From: Nitrospirota bacterium
Lineage (GTDB): Bacteria; Nitrospirota; Nitrospiria; Nitrospirales; UBA8639
Length of the DNA stretch: 15,011 bases
Direction of reading: 5' to 3'
NCBI GenBank assembly: GCA_029881175.1
Contig: JAOUNC010000018.1
Coordinates: forward strand, 1 to 15,011
The notes under the pieces are model-generated. The model worked only from the letters and a program-made list of their open reading frames with translations, was not told where the DNA came from and made no database searches. This document shows, piece by piece, positions 1-8,548 of this stretch (its first letter is position 1; every line of letters begins with the position of its first letter). The position numbers and the translations under genes were made by a program.

Positions 1-755
1 AAGAGTGTGCCGTCGGATCGTCGTAACGGGGACGTGCTATAAACAACCGGTCGTTCCCCTTTGATCGGATCGAACAGGAGGGAATGATCGGGCGGGTGAA
101 GGGGGGCGCCCACCTTTAAGACATGGGTGACGGGATGGTCGTTTGTGTCATTCACCCCGGCATACAGAAACCGTACGACTTCTTCTATCGATCGTCCCAT
201 AGCATTTCGCTGTGTCCAGCCGCTCAACTTCTCTGCCATGTGATTCATGTAGGTGATGCGCCCATGTTGATCGGTCGTCAAGACGCCTTCAATGATTGAG
301 CACAGCGTAATGGCCATGCGCTCACGTTCTTCGCGTAAGGTCTCCTCCGTGAGCTTGAGTTGCTGCTCCTGGTGTATCTGGTCAAACGTGTGCGTCACAA
401 TGGACGGGAGAAGCTCGATGAGACTACTGTCTTTAATGAAATAATCGCGGGCACCCTGTTTCATCATTTTGACGGCGAGGCGTTCGTCGCCTTGACCCGT
501 GACGACGATAAACGGAATCGTGCGGTGTTGTTGGTTGAGCTGGTGGATCAGATCTTCGCCGGACATATCGGCGAGCTGAAGATCCAAAAGGAGGAGGTCT
601 GCGTGATGATGTGAAAGCCACGTCAGAGCCTCCTGCCCGGTATGGGCGGAAGCGGTGTGAAACCCTTCACGTGTCAGGCACCGTTGGATGAGAGAAATCA
701 GACCTTGGTGGTCGTCAACGATTAAGACGGTGCGGGAGTGCGATCGATCCTCCAT
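1..755 (-). CDS. Response regulator receiver-PAS signalling protein (3' end outside window)
   Basis: The minus-strand frame is open from the ATG at 755 to the window edge, giving 251 residues with no stop. Residues 8-125 form a CheY-like receiver domain: the acidic pair is D14/D15 in VLIVDD, the phosphoacceptor is D58 in LLLLDLQ, the conserved Thr is T86 in FIVVTG, and the conserved Lys is K108 in YFIKD. A short helical linker (about 126-145) leads to a PAS domain starting near residue 147 (ITLCSIIEGVLTTD, then GRITYMN and SGW). The start is supported by GGAGGG six bases upstream. The output module lies outside the window; in this architecture it is usually a histidine kinase, GGDEF/EAL or sigma-54 module, so the exact class is unknown. 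It is transcribed away from the transporter genes. Confidence 0.88.
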   Translation of the reverse strand, partial: MEDRSHSRTVLIVDDHQGLISLIQRCLTREGFHTASAHTGQEALTWLSHHHADLLLLDLQLADMSGEDLIHQLNQQHRTIPFIVVTGQGDERLAVKMMKQGARDYFIKDSSLIELLPSIVTHTFDQIHQEQQLKLTEETLREERERMAITLCSIIEGVLTTDQHGRITYMNHMAEKLSGWTQRNAMGRSIEEVVRFLYAGVNDTNDHPVTHVLKVGAPLHPPDHSLLFDPIKGERPVVYSTSPLRRSDGTL

Positions 756-1186
756 GAAGAACCCTCCTTCAACAAACTCAAGGGAAACCGGAACTCTGTG
801 TGGCGCACGTCAGAATGGGGGAAAAATAAAGACGAATAGGACACAGGGCTCATCGGGTGTTGATGAGGGAACGGGAGAACATGGGAAGATTGGTCTGTCG
901 GAATATGGCACAGATAAAAAGACCCTTGTGGGTGTGCCAAAGGAATGAAGGTATTCATAACCGCACCGACCCAACTGGAATGGTTTAGAAAAAGGAACGC
1001 GGAGTCTAGCGAAATCTCACAAGGACTGCAAGGTTAAAATTGCCTGGACGTGGCGCCACTTGTTGAATTATCAGATCGTGTCGTAGATGGCGTTGCTGTG
1101 GATAACCCTCATCAGGCATAGCATCCCTTGTGGGTTCTTGATACCATTAAAATATTTTTGTGTTTCTCTAGGTAGTCGTCACATCA
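756..1186. other. Intergenic spacer between divergent genes
   Basis: This 431-base spacer separates the minus-strand signalling gene from the plus-strand transporter operon, so promoters for both should lie here. I see no convincing -35/-10 pair on either strand. An 11-base string, CCCTTGTGGGT, occurs near 921 and again near 1126, too short to interpret. Open frames on both strands here lack ribosome sites and recognisable protein character. Confidence 0.5.
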
Positions 1187-3319
1187 ATGATTGTTAAACG
1201 TCTCCTTCTGTTCATCCCTCTCGTTCTTATCCTTTTGCTCCTCCAATCCTATTTCTGGGTTCCTACCTACGAGAACCAAGCCGCAGGAAATCCGGATCGT
1301 CTGGTGACCTATATTGAGGGGTCGAGTGGAGATGCCAAGATCCTCAATCCGATCTTAAATGCCGACTCCTCCAGCTCGAGTATTGTGAGTCAGGTCTTCG
1401 AAGGCCTACTCGATCTCGATGAAAACCTCGACCTCCGAGGCCGCCTTGCGACGGATTGGCAGATTACTGAACGGGCCTACGTATTGGTGAACTCCCGTCA
1501 CCGATTCCCGGATGGGGCAGAAGTCACAGGAGACGCCCTTTTTCAAAAAATTCATAGGGCTTGGCAAACGGGAACCGATGAAGGCCTAAAAAATTATGTT
1601 CAATCAATGGAGCTATTGCCGGCGACTCAAAAGCAAGAAACCATTTCTTTGTTATTGCCCAATGCGGAAGGCAGGCCGCAGCTGCAGGATGTATCCGTGA
1701 CGGTTCAGGTTCCGGAACGAGTGGCCTTCAGTCTTACTCAGGTCGACCAGGATTTATTTGATCGCTTGACACCCCTTCTTGGCGAACGATATTTCGAGCA
1801 TTTTCCTTATGATGAAGCCATTCATCCGGAAGAAGGACTTTCCAAGGAAACCGAGCAGGCTCTTCGTGAAAAATATCCTGAAATTCTTCCTGTTGGAGAA
1901 CATAATCCGACCATTGTGTTTCATCTGCGAAAGGGTGTGAGGTTTCAAGATGGCCATGAATTCGATGCAGGGGATGTCAAGTTTACGTATGAAGCGATTA
2001 TGAATCCCAAAAATCTGTCGCCACGGACACCGGATTTTGAACCCATAAAAACCGTAGAAATCATTGATCCGTATACGGTCACAATCATTTATAAACGCCT
2101 GTATTCTCCTGCGATCAATGCCTGGACGATGGGCATTCTTCCTGAGCATCTGCTCAATGCCGAGTCATTGACGCGCGAAACAGAACAGCGGGGTTTATCA
2201 GCAGAGGCCCAAAAGGCTTTTGGGATGCGGGATAGTCAATTTAACCGGCATCCGATCGGGAGCGGGCGTTTCCAGTTTGTGGAATGGCAGGGGGATGAAT
2301 TTATTCATCTGAAGCGATTTGATGGCTATTGGGAAGGCCCGGCGCAATATCATGATTTTTACATGCGGATTATTCCTGAACTCTTTACGCAAGAAGTCGA
2401 GTTTCGCACCGGAGCCATCGACTTTTATGGGGCGCAACCGCATCAAGTCGATCGCTATAAAAACGATCCCACGTATCAATGGTTTTCCAGCTTGGGTTTT
2501 GCGTATACCTATATTGGCTATAACAATCGAAAGCCGTTGTTTGCCAACGCAGACATTCGAAAAGCGTTAGGCATGGCGATTAATGTTCAAGAAATTATTC
2601 AATATCTGATGTATGGAGAAGGTGAGCGGACCACCGGGCCCTATCCCAAAAATACTGAATGGTATGATTCCACGATTCAACCCCTTCCTTACGATCCCGA
2701 GGGGGCAAAAGCCATTTTTCAGCAGGCCGGGTGGCATATGAATGCAGAGGGATGGCTTGAAAAGGATGGGAAGATTTTTGAATTCAATTTAATTACGAAT
2801 AATGGCAACCCCATTCGAAAAAATCTGATGACCATCGCGCAGAATGCCTGGAAAAAAATCGGGGTGAAAGTGAATACCCAAGTGTTCGAGTGGGCGGTGT
2901 TTTTAGGTGATTTTGTGAATACCGGGGACTTTGATGCGGTTGTCTTGGGATGGAGCATGGGCATTGATCCTGATTTGTATCAGATTTGGCATTCCAGCCA
3001 GGCGGGCCCTCAACAATTAAATTTTGTCGGCTACAAGAGCCAAAGGGCCGACGAACTCATTGTCCGGATCCGTCAGGAATACAACCGCGACCGACAACGA
3101 CAACTGACACACGAACTGCATCGATTGATCTATGATGATCAACCCTATACGTTCCTGTATGCTCCCTTGAGCACACGGGTTTTGGATAAGAAAATTGTGC
3201 TGGTTGAGAAAGGACCTGATGGGAAGGAGCAGTATCAAAAGATTTATCCCACCAAAAGCGGTGATATTACCTTCTATTTTCATAAATGGCGAAAGCTGGA
3301 ATTCACGCCAAATTTTTAG
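1187..3319 (+). CDS. Peptide ABC transporter substrate-binding protein (SBP family 5)
   Basis: This 710-residue protein should capture an oligopeptide or similar solute in the periplasm and deliver it to the permease pair encoded downstream. Residues 4-24 are a strongly hydrophobic segment after a basic start (MIVKR). No lipobox Cys follows, so it is probably a signal anchor or uncleaved signal rather than a lipoprotein signal. Family 5 features include ILNPILNAD near residue 52, VFEGLLDLDENLDLRGRLA near 70, FHLRKGVRFQDGHEFDAGDV near 245, and ADIRKALGMAIN followed by YDPEGAKAIFQQAGW in the C-terminal half. It is longer than the usual 500-600 residues because about 140 residues (roughly 100-240) sit inside the N-terminal lobe. 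No strong Shine-Dalgarno precedes the ATG; the start is chosen because it gives a proper N-terminal hydrophobic segment. Confidence 0.93.
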   Translation: MIVKRLLLFIPLVLILLLLQSYFWVPTYENQAAGNPDRLVTYIEGSSGDAKILNPILNADSSSSSIVSQVFEGLLDLDENLDLRGRLATDWQITERAYVLVNSRHRFPDGAEVTGDALFQKIHRAWQTGTDEGLKNYVQSMELLPATQKQETISLLLPNAEGRPQLQDVSVTVQVPERVAFSLTQVDQDLFDRLTPLLGERYFEHFPYDEAIHPEEGLSKETEQALREKYPEILPVGEHNPTIVFHLRKGVRFQDGHEFDAGDVKFTYEAIMNPKNLSPRTPDFEPIKTVEIIDPYTVTIIYKRLYSPAINAWTMGILPEHLLNAESLTRETEQRGLSAEAQKAFGMRDSQFNRHPIGSGRFQFVEWQGDEFIHLKRFDGYWEGPAQYHDFYMRIIPELFTQEVEFRTGAIDFYGAQPHQVDRYKNDPTYQWFSSLGFAYTYIGYNNRKPLFANADIRKALGMAINVQEIIQYLMYGEGERTTGPYPKNTEWYDSTIQPLPYDPEGAKAIFQQAGWHMNAEGWLEKDGKIFEFNLITNNGNPIRKNLMTIAQNAWKKIGVKVNTQVFEWAVFLGDFVNTGDFDAVVLGWSMGIDPDLYQIWHSSQAGPQQLNFVGYKSQRADELIVRIRQEYNRDRQRQLTHELHRLIYDDQPYTFLYAPLSTRVLDKKIVLVEKGPDGKEQYQKIYPTKSGDITFYFHKWRKLEFTPNF

Positions 3320-3378
3320 TCGACCTGGGATGGGCCTGTATTGGCATGCTTTCAGTTAAGATCGATGTCGCTTTTCGT

Positions 3379-3405
3379 GATGCCTGCAAGCAGTTGGCAG
3401 GCATC
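3379..3405. repeat. Perfect inverted repeat in the transporter operon
   Basis: GATGCCTGC at 3379-3387 is the exact reverse complement of GCAGGCATC at 3397-3405, with a 9-base loop. It lies between the binding-protein and first permease genes. No T-run follows, so it is not a classic intrinsic terminator. It could act as an RNA-stabilising hairpin or be part of a dispersed repeat. Confidence 0.75.
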
Positions 3406-3435
3406 TTGAGCCAAGGGAGCGACATTCAAGGAGAG

Positions 3436-3460
3436 ATCCCTGCCGGAAGCAAGCAGGGAT
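3436..3460. repeat. Second perfect inverted repeat in the same gap
   Basis: ATCCCTGC at 3436-3443 pairs exactly with GCAGGGAT at 3453-3460 around a 9-base loop (CGGAAGCAA). It lies 30 bases after the previous hairpin and 34 bases before the permease start. The form resembles short palindromic REP-like sequences scattered through many genomes; that family resemblance is from memory, not a search. Confidence 0.75.
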
Positions 3461-3494
3461 AACAACCGTTTAATAGGAACCCGTTCAGAAGAAC

Positions 3495-4457
3495 ATGTGG
3501 AATTTTATTATTCGTAATATTGCGCAGCGACTGATTTTGCTGGTCATCGTCTCTTTTGTCGCGCATTCATTTATCCATTTGGCGCCTGGAGAGCCTAGCG
3601 AAGTGGATCCGATGAATCCCCGGATGAAACCGGAAGACATCGCCAAGATCCGCGCGGCGTTTCACTTAGATGACCCGTTGTATATGCAATATGCTTATTG
3701 GATTCGGGATTTGGCATCAGGAGAATTGAAATCATTTAAGGACAGTCAGCCGGTTCTCCCCAAAATCTGGGACCGGTTTCTCAACTCGCTGCCCCTGTTT
3801 ATCTTAGCCACGTTGTTAGTCTGGACATGGGCATTTCCGACCGGAATTTATGGGGCGGTGTTTCGAGGCGGGGTGTATGATCGGGGTACCGTCTTTTTGT
3901 CCTATGCACTTATTTCCATCCCTGGATTTTTCCTGTCCTATTTAGCAATCATGTGGGTAGTCGGATGGTTTGGTGTGCCCGTGATTAGCATCAAAACCTT
4001 TGGCATGGAGCATGCGGAGACAGCGTATAGGATGATGGATCGTGTCTGGCATTTGGTGATTCCCTCCGTCATGGCGGCGATTGGAGGCATTGCGGTGTTG
4101 TCCCGCTATGTCCGCTCGCAAATGTTAGAGGTGTTAAGCCAGGATTATGTGCGGACGGCTAGAGCCAAAGGGTTGGAAGAAGACACCGTCATTTATGGTC
4201 ATGCCCTTGGGAATGCGTTGCTCCCTTTTGTGACGATGTTCGGGCTTTTGTTGCCAGGCCTGATTGGAGGGTCTGTGATTTTTGAGCAAATCTTTGCCTG
4301 GCCGGGATTGGGGCGGTTGGCGTACGAAGCGATTCTGTCACGAGACTTTCCTATCATTATGACCTTGAATTTTATCGCGGCGGTCTTAACCTTGGCGGGA
4401 ACCTTACTCTCGGATATTCTTTATGCGGTGGTAGATCCTAGAATTCGCTTGCATTAA
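3495..4457 (+). CDS. Dpp/Opp-type ABC transporter permease, first subunit
   Basis: This is a 320-residue inner-membrane permease of the binding-protein-dependent transport family (DppB/OppB type). The N-terminus has a membrane segment (about residues 9-28) followed by the typical periplasmic stretch HLAPGEPSEVDPMNPR and LDDPLYMQYAYWI. Further hydrophobic segments lie near 95-120, 130-160, 185-205, 240-270 and 285-310. The cytoplasmic EAA-type loop that docks the ATPases is QDYVRTARAKGLEEDTVIYG followed by HALGNAL. The C-terminus ends VVDPRIRLH, as is usual in the family. It lies between the binding-protein gene and the second permease gene, so it should form the heterodimeric channel with the latter. 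Only a weak purine-rich ribosome site (AGAAGAAC) precedes the ATG. The true substrate (peptide, nickel or other) cannot be read from the sequence. Confidence 0.93.
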   Translation: MWNFIIRNIAQRLILLVIVSFVAHSFIHLAPGEPSEVDPMNPRMKPEDIAKIRAAFHLDDPLYMQYAYWIRDLASGELKSFKDSQPVLPKIWDRFLNSLPLFILATLLVWTWAFPTGIYGAVFRGGVYDRGTVFLSYALISIPGFFLSYLAIMWVVGWFGVPVISIKTFGMEHAETAYRMMDRVWHLVIPSVMAAIGGIAVLSRYVRSQMLEVLSQDYVRTARAKGLEEDTVIYGHALGNALLPFVTMFGLLLPGLIGGSVIFEQIFAWPGLGRLAYEAILSRDFPIIMTLNFIAAVLTLAGTLLSDILYAVVDPRIRLH

Positions 4458-4567
4458 GGGAGTGTTGAATAATTGCGATTTCAAAGGGCGAATAGGCTGA
4501 GGGTCGTGTTGCACATCAAAGGTGGTGGGTCGGTTCAAAAAAGTCCATTCAGCAAGGCCCCGGCCTT

Positions 4568-4642
4568 TTTTGCGCGCGGAGCGTACTCATAGTACGTGAG
4601 CACGGAAAAATGGCGAGAACGCCGCTGACGGCTTTTTTCAAC
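4568..4642. repeat. Dispersed intergenic repeat, copy 1
   Basis: These 75 bases match 11305-11379 at about 64 of 75 positions by my count; the block GGCGAGAACGCCGCTG is identical. This copy contains a small perfect hairpin, CGTACT (4582-4587) with AGTACG (4591-4596). It fills most of the gap between the two permease genes. In both copies the wider element may begin further left at a TTCAAAAAAG motif (near 4535 here). It looks like a non-coding mobile or REP-type repeat. I see no role as a terminator. Confidence 0.75.
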
Positions 4643-4680
4643 AAACCCATTAACTGAAAAACCTTGAAAGCCATCTGTTT

Positions 4681-5673
4681 ATGAATGGACCAAAAACATC
4701 GGCTTCGCGCCAGGCGGCTCACATGTCGTTAGACCCCGAAGCCATGGCTCCCCCCGAAACGCCCTGGCAAGAATTCCTTCGAATCTTTCGGAAGGATTAC
4801 CAAGCGCTCTTTGGGTTTTGGGTGTTAATGCTCCTGCTAGTGAGCGCGTTGGCTGGAAAGGCCTTAACGGAATGGTGGGTGGTGTTTGATCCGGAAGTAG
4901 TCCGACTGACCGACAAATTCCTTCCTCCGTTCTCCGTCCCGTCACCAGACAGCCTTCCAACTGATAGGCCGTTTGGTGGCATCTATCTTATGGGCACTGA
5001 CGAATTGGGGCGGGATGTGTTTGCTCGAATGTTCCAAGGCTCGTTTGTGTCGCTGTCTATTGGATTTGTGGCGGTGGGTATTTCCTTAGGAATTGGCATA
5101 TTGTTGGGAGGATTGTCTGGATTTTACGGGCATGTCAAATTGTGGTGTATCACGGTGGACACGCTGATCATGCGGTTCACGGATGCGATGATGTGCTTTC
5201 CGACGTTTTTTCTTATTTTGACCGCGGTCGCATTACTGCCTCCCAGTATTTACACCATTATGATGATTATTGGATTGTTTAGTTGGATGGGAACCGCGCG
5301 GTTTGTCCGGGCAGAATTTTTATCGATTCGAGAGCAGGACTACGTCACAGCCGCGAAGGCGTTAGGGATACCGGAAGGCCGGATAATTTTTCGCCATATG
5401 GTGCCGAATGCCTTAGCGCCGGTGTTTGTGTCAGCCACCATTGGTGTGGCCTCGGCCATTCTGACGGAATCCGGGTTGAGCTTTTTGGGTTTTGGGGTGC
5501 CTCCGCCAGATGCCACATGGGGAAATATTCTTTCCGATGGCAAAGGATTTATTTTTGACGCACCATGGCTCTTCTTTATCCCCGGCATGGCGATCTTTAT
5601 GGTTGTGCTGGCCTTTAATCTTGTGGGTGAGGGGTTACGTGAAGCTCTCAACCCAAAATTGCGAAGTCGCTAA
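4681..5673 (+). CDS. Dpp/Opp-type ABC transporter permease, second subunit
   Basis: This 330-residue DppC/OppC-type inner-membrane permease pairs with the preceding permease. Family marks in order: a cytoplasmic N-terminus with EFLRIFRKDYQALFGFWVL leading into the first membrane segment (about 44-62), the motif MGTDELGRDVFARMFQGS near 104, several membrane segments between about 125 and 215, the EAA-type loop QDYVTAAKALGIPEGRIIFR followed by HMVPNALAP, and the late motif ESGLSFLGFGVPPPDATWG. The C-terminus EGLREALNPKLRSR is typical. The start is uncertain: the first ATG has a poor ribosome site, and an in-frame ATG at 4723 (MSLDPEAM) follows a weak GGCGG, which would give 316 residues. The stop codon is followed directly by the ATG of the next gene, implying translational coupling. 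Confidence 0.93.
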   Translation: MNGPKTSASRQAAHMSLDPEAMAPPETPWQEFLRIFRKDYQALFGFWVLMLLLVSALAGKALTEWWVVFDPEVVRLTDKFLPPFSVPSPDSLPTDRPFGGIYLMGTDELGRDVFARMFQGSFVSLSIGFVAVGISLGIGILLGGLSGFYGHVKLWCITVDTLIMRFTDAMMCFPTFFLILTAVALLPPSIYTIMMIIGLFSWMGTARFVRAEFLSIREQDYVTAAKALGIPEGRIIFRHMVPNALAPVFVSATIGVASAILTESGLSFLGFGVPPPDATWGNILSDGKGFIFDAPWLFFIPGMAIFMVVLAFNLVGEGLREALNPKLRSR

Positions 5674-6660
5674 ATGACATCCAGAATCCACCCTCTCTTA
5701 CAGGTTTCCAATCTTCAAACGTCGTTTTTTACGGACAAGGGTGAAATTAAAGCGGTTGATGATGTGAGCTTTACCATTCATGGTGGCCAGACGCTGGCAT
5801 TGGTCGGCGAGTCGGGTTGTGGGAAGTCAGTGGCCGCCTTATCCATCATGCGATTGCTGTCTTCGCCGGGCCGCGTGGTCGGTGGGACAATTAACTTTAA
5901 GGGACAAGATCTGCTGAGCCTCCCTGAAACGGCCATGCGCAAGGTACGAGGAAAGTCTATTGCCATGGTTTTCCAAGAGCCCATGACTTCATTGAATCCG
6001 GTGATGCGGATTGGCGATCAGATTGGAGAAGTGTTGCAGATTCATACGGATCTTTCGAAACAAGCGATTCGCCAAGAAGTGATTGGATTGTTGATGAAAG
6101 TGCGTATTGCGTCACCCGAACAACGCATTGATCAATATCCCCATGAAATGTCGGGTGGCATGAAACAACGCGTGATGATTGCCATGGCCTTAGCCTGCAA
6201 GCCGGACTTGTTGATTGCCGACGAACCGACTACGGCCTTAGATGTCACGATTCAAGCACAGATTCTGGATTTGTTGTCCGACCTTCAAAAAGATTTGGGC
6301 ATGGCCATTTTGCTCATCACGCATAACCTGGGCGTTGTCGCGCAATTTGCTCAAGAGGTGATTGTGATGTATGCGAGTAAAATCGCCGAACGGGCTGAGG
6401 TCAAGACACTCTTTCAGCATCCGAGCCATCCCTATACGCGCGCGCTCTTGAAATCGTTACCGCGGCCAGGAGAACGACAAGTACGGTTGGAGGCCATTCC
6501 AGGGACGGTGCCGTCGCCTTTGCAATATCCCACAGGATGCCATTTTGCCTCACGATGTGCCGATGTCTTAGAGCAATGTCCCACGCAATCTCCCCCAACC
6601 ATTCAAATAGGGGAGTCGCATGAAGCCGTCTGTTGGTTGCATCAATCAAAGTCAGTATGA
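5674..6660 (+). CDS. Dpp/Opp-type ABC transporter ATPase, first subunit (DppD-like)
   Basis: This 328-residue cytoplasmic ATPase energises the importer. It has a Walker A motif GESGCGKS at 45-52, Q-loop Q101 in [11 protein letters not shown], the ABC signature MSGGMKQR at 159-166, Walker B LLIADEPT around D183/E184, and switch H217 in ITHNLG. After the ATPase core comes the C-terminal oligopeptide/dipeptide domain ([15 protein letters not shown]). It ends with four cysteines, C289, C295, C302 and C320, spaced as in family members reported to bind a [4Fe-4S] cluster; that property is inferred here. It starts immediately after the second permease stop (TAA then ATG), so translation is probably coupled. 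MSGGMKQR is the first-subunit form of the signature, in contrast to FSGGQRQR in the partner ATPase. Confidence 0.95.
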   Translation: MTSRIHPLLQVSNLQTSFFTDKGEIKAVDDVSFTIHGGQTLALVGESGCGKSVAALSIMRLLSSPGRVVGGTINFKGQDLLSLPETAMRKVRGKSIAMVFQEPMTSLNPVMRIGDQIGEVLQIHTDLSKQAIRQEVIGLLMKVRIASPEQRIDQYPHEMSGGMKQRVMIAMALACKPDLLIADEPTTALDVTIQAQILDLLSDLQKDLGMAILLITHNLGVVAQFAQEVIVMYASKIAERAEVKTLFQHPSHPYTRALLKSLPRPGERQVRLEAIPGTVPSPLQYPTGCHFASRCADVLEQCPTQSPPTIQIGESHEAVCWLHQSKSV

Positions 6661-6686
6661 GGGCCATGATGCCTCTTATATGTATT

Positions 6687-6875
6687 CCCCTCGCCCCTTT
6701 GGGGAAAGGGTAGGGTGAGGGTGCAGACGTCAACCTGACATGGAAAGAACAAATTTGCTAAATGTTCTTCTCGAAATATTTTGATCAAATATCTGTATGG
6801 CGAGCTACGTCATAAGCGTTTTTCCTATTGACTAATTCACCCTCACCTCCATCCTCTTCCTGAGAGGGAGAGGAA
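6687..6875. repeat. Inverted pair of CCCTCACC-type repeats
   Basis: The segment 6687-6721 (CCCCTCGCCCC ... TAGGGTGAGGG) and the segment 6840-6875 (CCCTCACCTCC ... GAGAGGGAGAGG) are related in opposite orientation, with about 118 bases between them. Each also has internal pyrimidine/purine complementarity (for example CCCC...GGGG and CCTCT...AGAGG). They occupy the 284-base gap between the two ATPase genes. The intervening sequence is A+T-rich around 6770-6795 and shows no gene. Repeats of this look are common as dispersed pairs in bacterial intergenic DNA. Confidence 0.6.
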
Positions 6876-6944
6876 GGAACTTTTCTGGAGAAATGAACAG
6901 CCACAAATGACCTGTTCTCTCTGAAAGTAAAATTTGTTTGATTT

Positions 6945-7931
6945 ATGAATTCCACAACCTCCCCACTCCTCCAAGTCACCGGACTTAAAAAATACTTCCC
7001 TGTCCGCAGCGGGATTTTTTCGCGCGTGTCGGGATGGGTCAAGGCTGTCGATGATATTACGTTACAAATAAAGCACGGGGAAACATTGGGGCTGGTCGGT
7101 GAGTCGGGCTGTGGCAAAACAACGGTGGGACGCTCTATTCTCAGGCTGATGGAACCGACGGCTGGCGAAATTAAATTTGAGGGCGAAGATCTGCTGGCCC
7201 TCAAGCCTCGTGAGTTGCGACAGGCACGTCGGCGCATGCAAATCATCTTTCAAGATCCCTATAGTTCGCTCAATCCACGCATGACCATTGGATCTATTGT
7301 GTCGGAGCCGCTCAAAATTCATAAAATTGCCAAGGGTCAGGAATTACAGGATCGAGTCAATCAATTGTTTGTGAAAGTCGGCCTCAGGCCTGAACATCAG
7401 TCTCGGTATCCGCATGAGTTCTCCGGTGGACAACGGCAACGGGTAGGGATTGCGCGTGCACTGGCGCTCAATCCAAAATTTATTGTCTGCGATGAGGCGG
7501 TGTCGGCATTGGATGTTTCGATTCAAGCGCAAATCTTAAATTTGCTTCGTGACCTTCAGCAGGAATTTCATCTATCCTATCTCTTTATCACGCACGATCT
7601 GAATGTGGTCCAATATCTGGCCGACCGGATCGCTGTCATGTATTTGGGGCAATTGGCTGAAGTGGCCTCAACCGAAGATCTCTTTGCCACGCCAAAACAT
7701 CCCTATACGCAAGCGCTCTTGTCAGCCAACCCTGTGCCGGATCCGACCGCCGTGTCCCAACGAATGATCCTCTCCGGCGATGTCCCTTCGCCGTTACACC
7801 CACCAACCGGATGCCGGTTTCATCCCCGCTGTCCGCAAGTCATGGATGTCTGTAAAACAGCCGCTCCCCCACTGATTCAGATCGGCCCTCCAGAAGAAGG
7901 CCACCAAGTCTGGTGCCACTTGTATACTTAG
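6945..7931 (+). CDS. Dpp/Opp-type ABC transporter ATPase, second subunit (DppF-like)
   Basis: This 328-residue ATPase is the partner of the preceding one; the two should form the heterodimeric motor. Motifs: Walker A GESGCGKT at 52-59, Q-loop Q103 in [11 protein letters not shown], signature FSGGQRQR at 159-166, Walker [13 protein letters not shown] around D183/E184, and switch H217 in ITHDLN. The C-terminal oligopeptide domain ([17 protein letters not shown]) carries cysteines C290, C296, C303 and C324, again spaced like the iron-sulfur-type tail of this family. The start has no good ribosome site, but the N-terminus [19 protein letters not shown] is normal for the family. The last 90 bases (from ATG 7842) recur in decayed form at 8875-8976 and 10965-11030, which makes this the apparent parent copy of a triplicated 3' end. 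Confidence 0.95.
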   Translation: MNSTTSPLLQVTGLKKYFPVRSGIFSRVSGWVKAVDDITLQIKHGETLGLVGESGCGKTTVGRSILRLMEPTAGEIKFEGEDLLALKPRELRQARRRMQIIFQDPYSSLNPRMTIGSIVSEPLKIHKIAKGQELQDRVNQLFVKVGLRPEHQSRYPHEFSGGQRQRVGIARALALNPKFIVCDEAVSALDVSIQAQILNLLRDLQQEFHLSYLFITHDLNVVQYLADRIAVMYLGQLAEVASTEDLFATPKHPYTQALLSANPVPDPTAVSQRMILSGDVPSPLHPPTGCRFHPRCPQVMDVCKTAAPPLIQIGPPEEGHQVWCHLYT

Positions 7932-8044
7932 GCAAATCCAGATGAACGGTCTCAGGTCGACTGACCATCCCATATGTACAAGAAAATTGACTGCATTATT
8001 CAGGCATTAGATGAAAATCGCTCAGTGACACCCTACATCAGGTT

Positions 8045-8107
8045 GTCATCCTGAGCGCATGGCGAAGGATCTGTGCCCAGGTACAGCAGCTATGGTTCAA
8101 CCTGGGC
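8045..8107. repeat. REP-like sequence followed by an inverted repeat
   Basis: GTCATCCTGAGC...CGAAGGATCTG at 8045-8073 has the look of a widespread REP-like palindrome. Directly after it, GCCCAGGT (8075-8082) pairs perfectly with ACCTGGGC (8100-8107) across a 17-base loop. A related GGCATCC...GAGGATGAC sequence, apparently in the opposite orientation, lies at 9095-9129, at the matching position downstream of the second ATPase-tail copy. Confidence 0.55.
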
Positions 8108-8221
8108 TCACTTCTTTTGTTCTGAATCGTGGCCAATAAAAGGTGTGCCAAGCTCAGCCCATTCGGAGACCCAGGGACTTATCCGTTTGCAGCGATAATG
8201 TAACTATGCCAATCGGTATAT

Positions 8222-8242
8222 CATGCCGCTGATTTCGGCATG
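8222..8242. promoter_or_regulatory. Hairpin/operator candidate upstream of TA pair
   Basis: CATGCCG (8222-8228) and CGGCATG (8236-8242) are perfect inverted arms around a 7-base centre, ending eight bases before the -35 box of a candidate promoter. TA operons are usually autorepressed through such palindromes, but the site lies about 120 bases before the antitoxin start, so operator function is only a suggestion. Confidence 0.35.
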
Positions 8243-8249
8243 GATAGCG

Positions 8250-8278
8250 TTGACAAGTTTATGATTCAAGACGACAAT
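8250..8278 (+). promoter_or_regulatory. Candidate sigma-70 promoter for the TA pair
   Basis: A consensus -35 box TTGACA (8250-8255) is followed, after exactly 17 bases, by GACAAT (8273-8278), which matches four of six -10 consensus bases. It would produce a leader of roughly 80 bases before the antitoxin ATG. Confidence 0.45.
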
Positions 8279-8362
8279 CAGAGAGGAATTTGGAGCTGGC
8301 CACGTACGTTGCGGCGGTCCGTAAGCGCAAAGGTGTTTGGACATTTCTAAACAGGAGTGAGT

Positions 8363-8548
8363 ATGTCAAATATTAAAGAGAAAATGACCGAAGTGATTCA
8401 GTCACAACCTGAAGATGCGACTTATGAGGAAATCATGCGCGAACTTGCCTTTGAGCGGATGATCGAACGAGGTCTCGTGGATTCTCGTAGCGGGCGCGTC
8501 GTATCCAACGAAGATATGGAACGCCGGATTCGCTCATGGCAGAAATAA
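8363..8548 (+). CDS. RelB-like type II antitoxin
   Basis: This 61-residue acidic, helix-rich protein begins MSNIKEKMTEVIQSQPEDAT and continues with YEEIMRELAFERMIERGL, a pattern common in short antitoxins paired with ParE/RelE toxins. Its role would be to bind and neutralise the toxin encoded next and to repress the operon. The ATG at 8363 is chosen because AGGAG lies five bases upstream. An in-frame GTG at 8357 overlaps that ribosome site and is less likely. The 3' end overlaps the toxin gene by 13 bases, typical of coupled TA pairs. The family call rests on size, position and residue pattern and is not motif-rich. Confidence 0.8.
   Translation: MSNIKEKMTEVIQSQPEDATYEEIMRELAFERMIERGLVDSRSGRVVSNEDMERRIRSWQK

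Larger units (their letters stand above)
7932..8362. other. Repeat-bearing spacer after the transporter operon
   Basis: No gene is visible in these 431 bases. The first 140 or so resemble 8977-9129 downstream (for example CCAGATGAACG, GAAAATTGA compared with GGAAATTGATT). Listed separately are a REP-like sequence at 8045-8073, an inverted repeat at 8075-8107, a hairpin at 8222-8242 and a promoter candidate at 8250-8278. No T-tailed hairpin that would end the operon transcript is evident. Confidence 0.6.

Noticed and set aside
688..958. Open frames on both strands between the signalling gene and the transporter
   Set aside because: No ribosome site and low-complexity, non-protein-like composition; the plus-strand frame also overlaps the 5' end of the minus-strand signalling gene.
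8357..8362. GTG at 8357 as the antitoxin start
   Set aside because: It overlaps the AGGAG ribosome site; ATG 8363, five bases downstream, is better placed.
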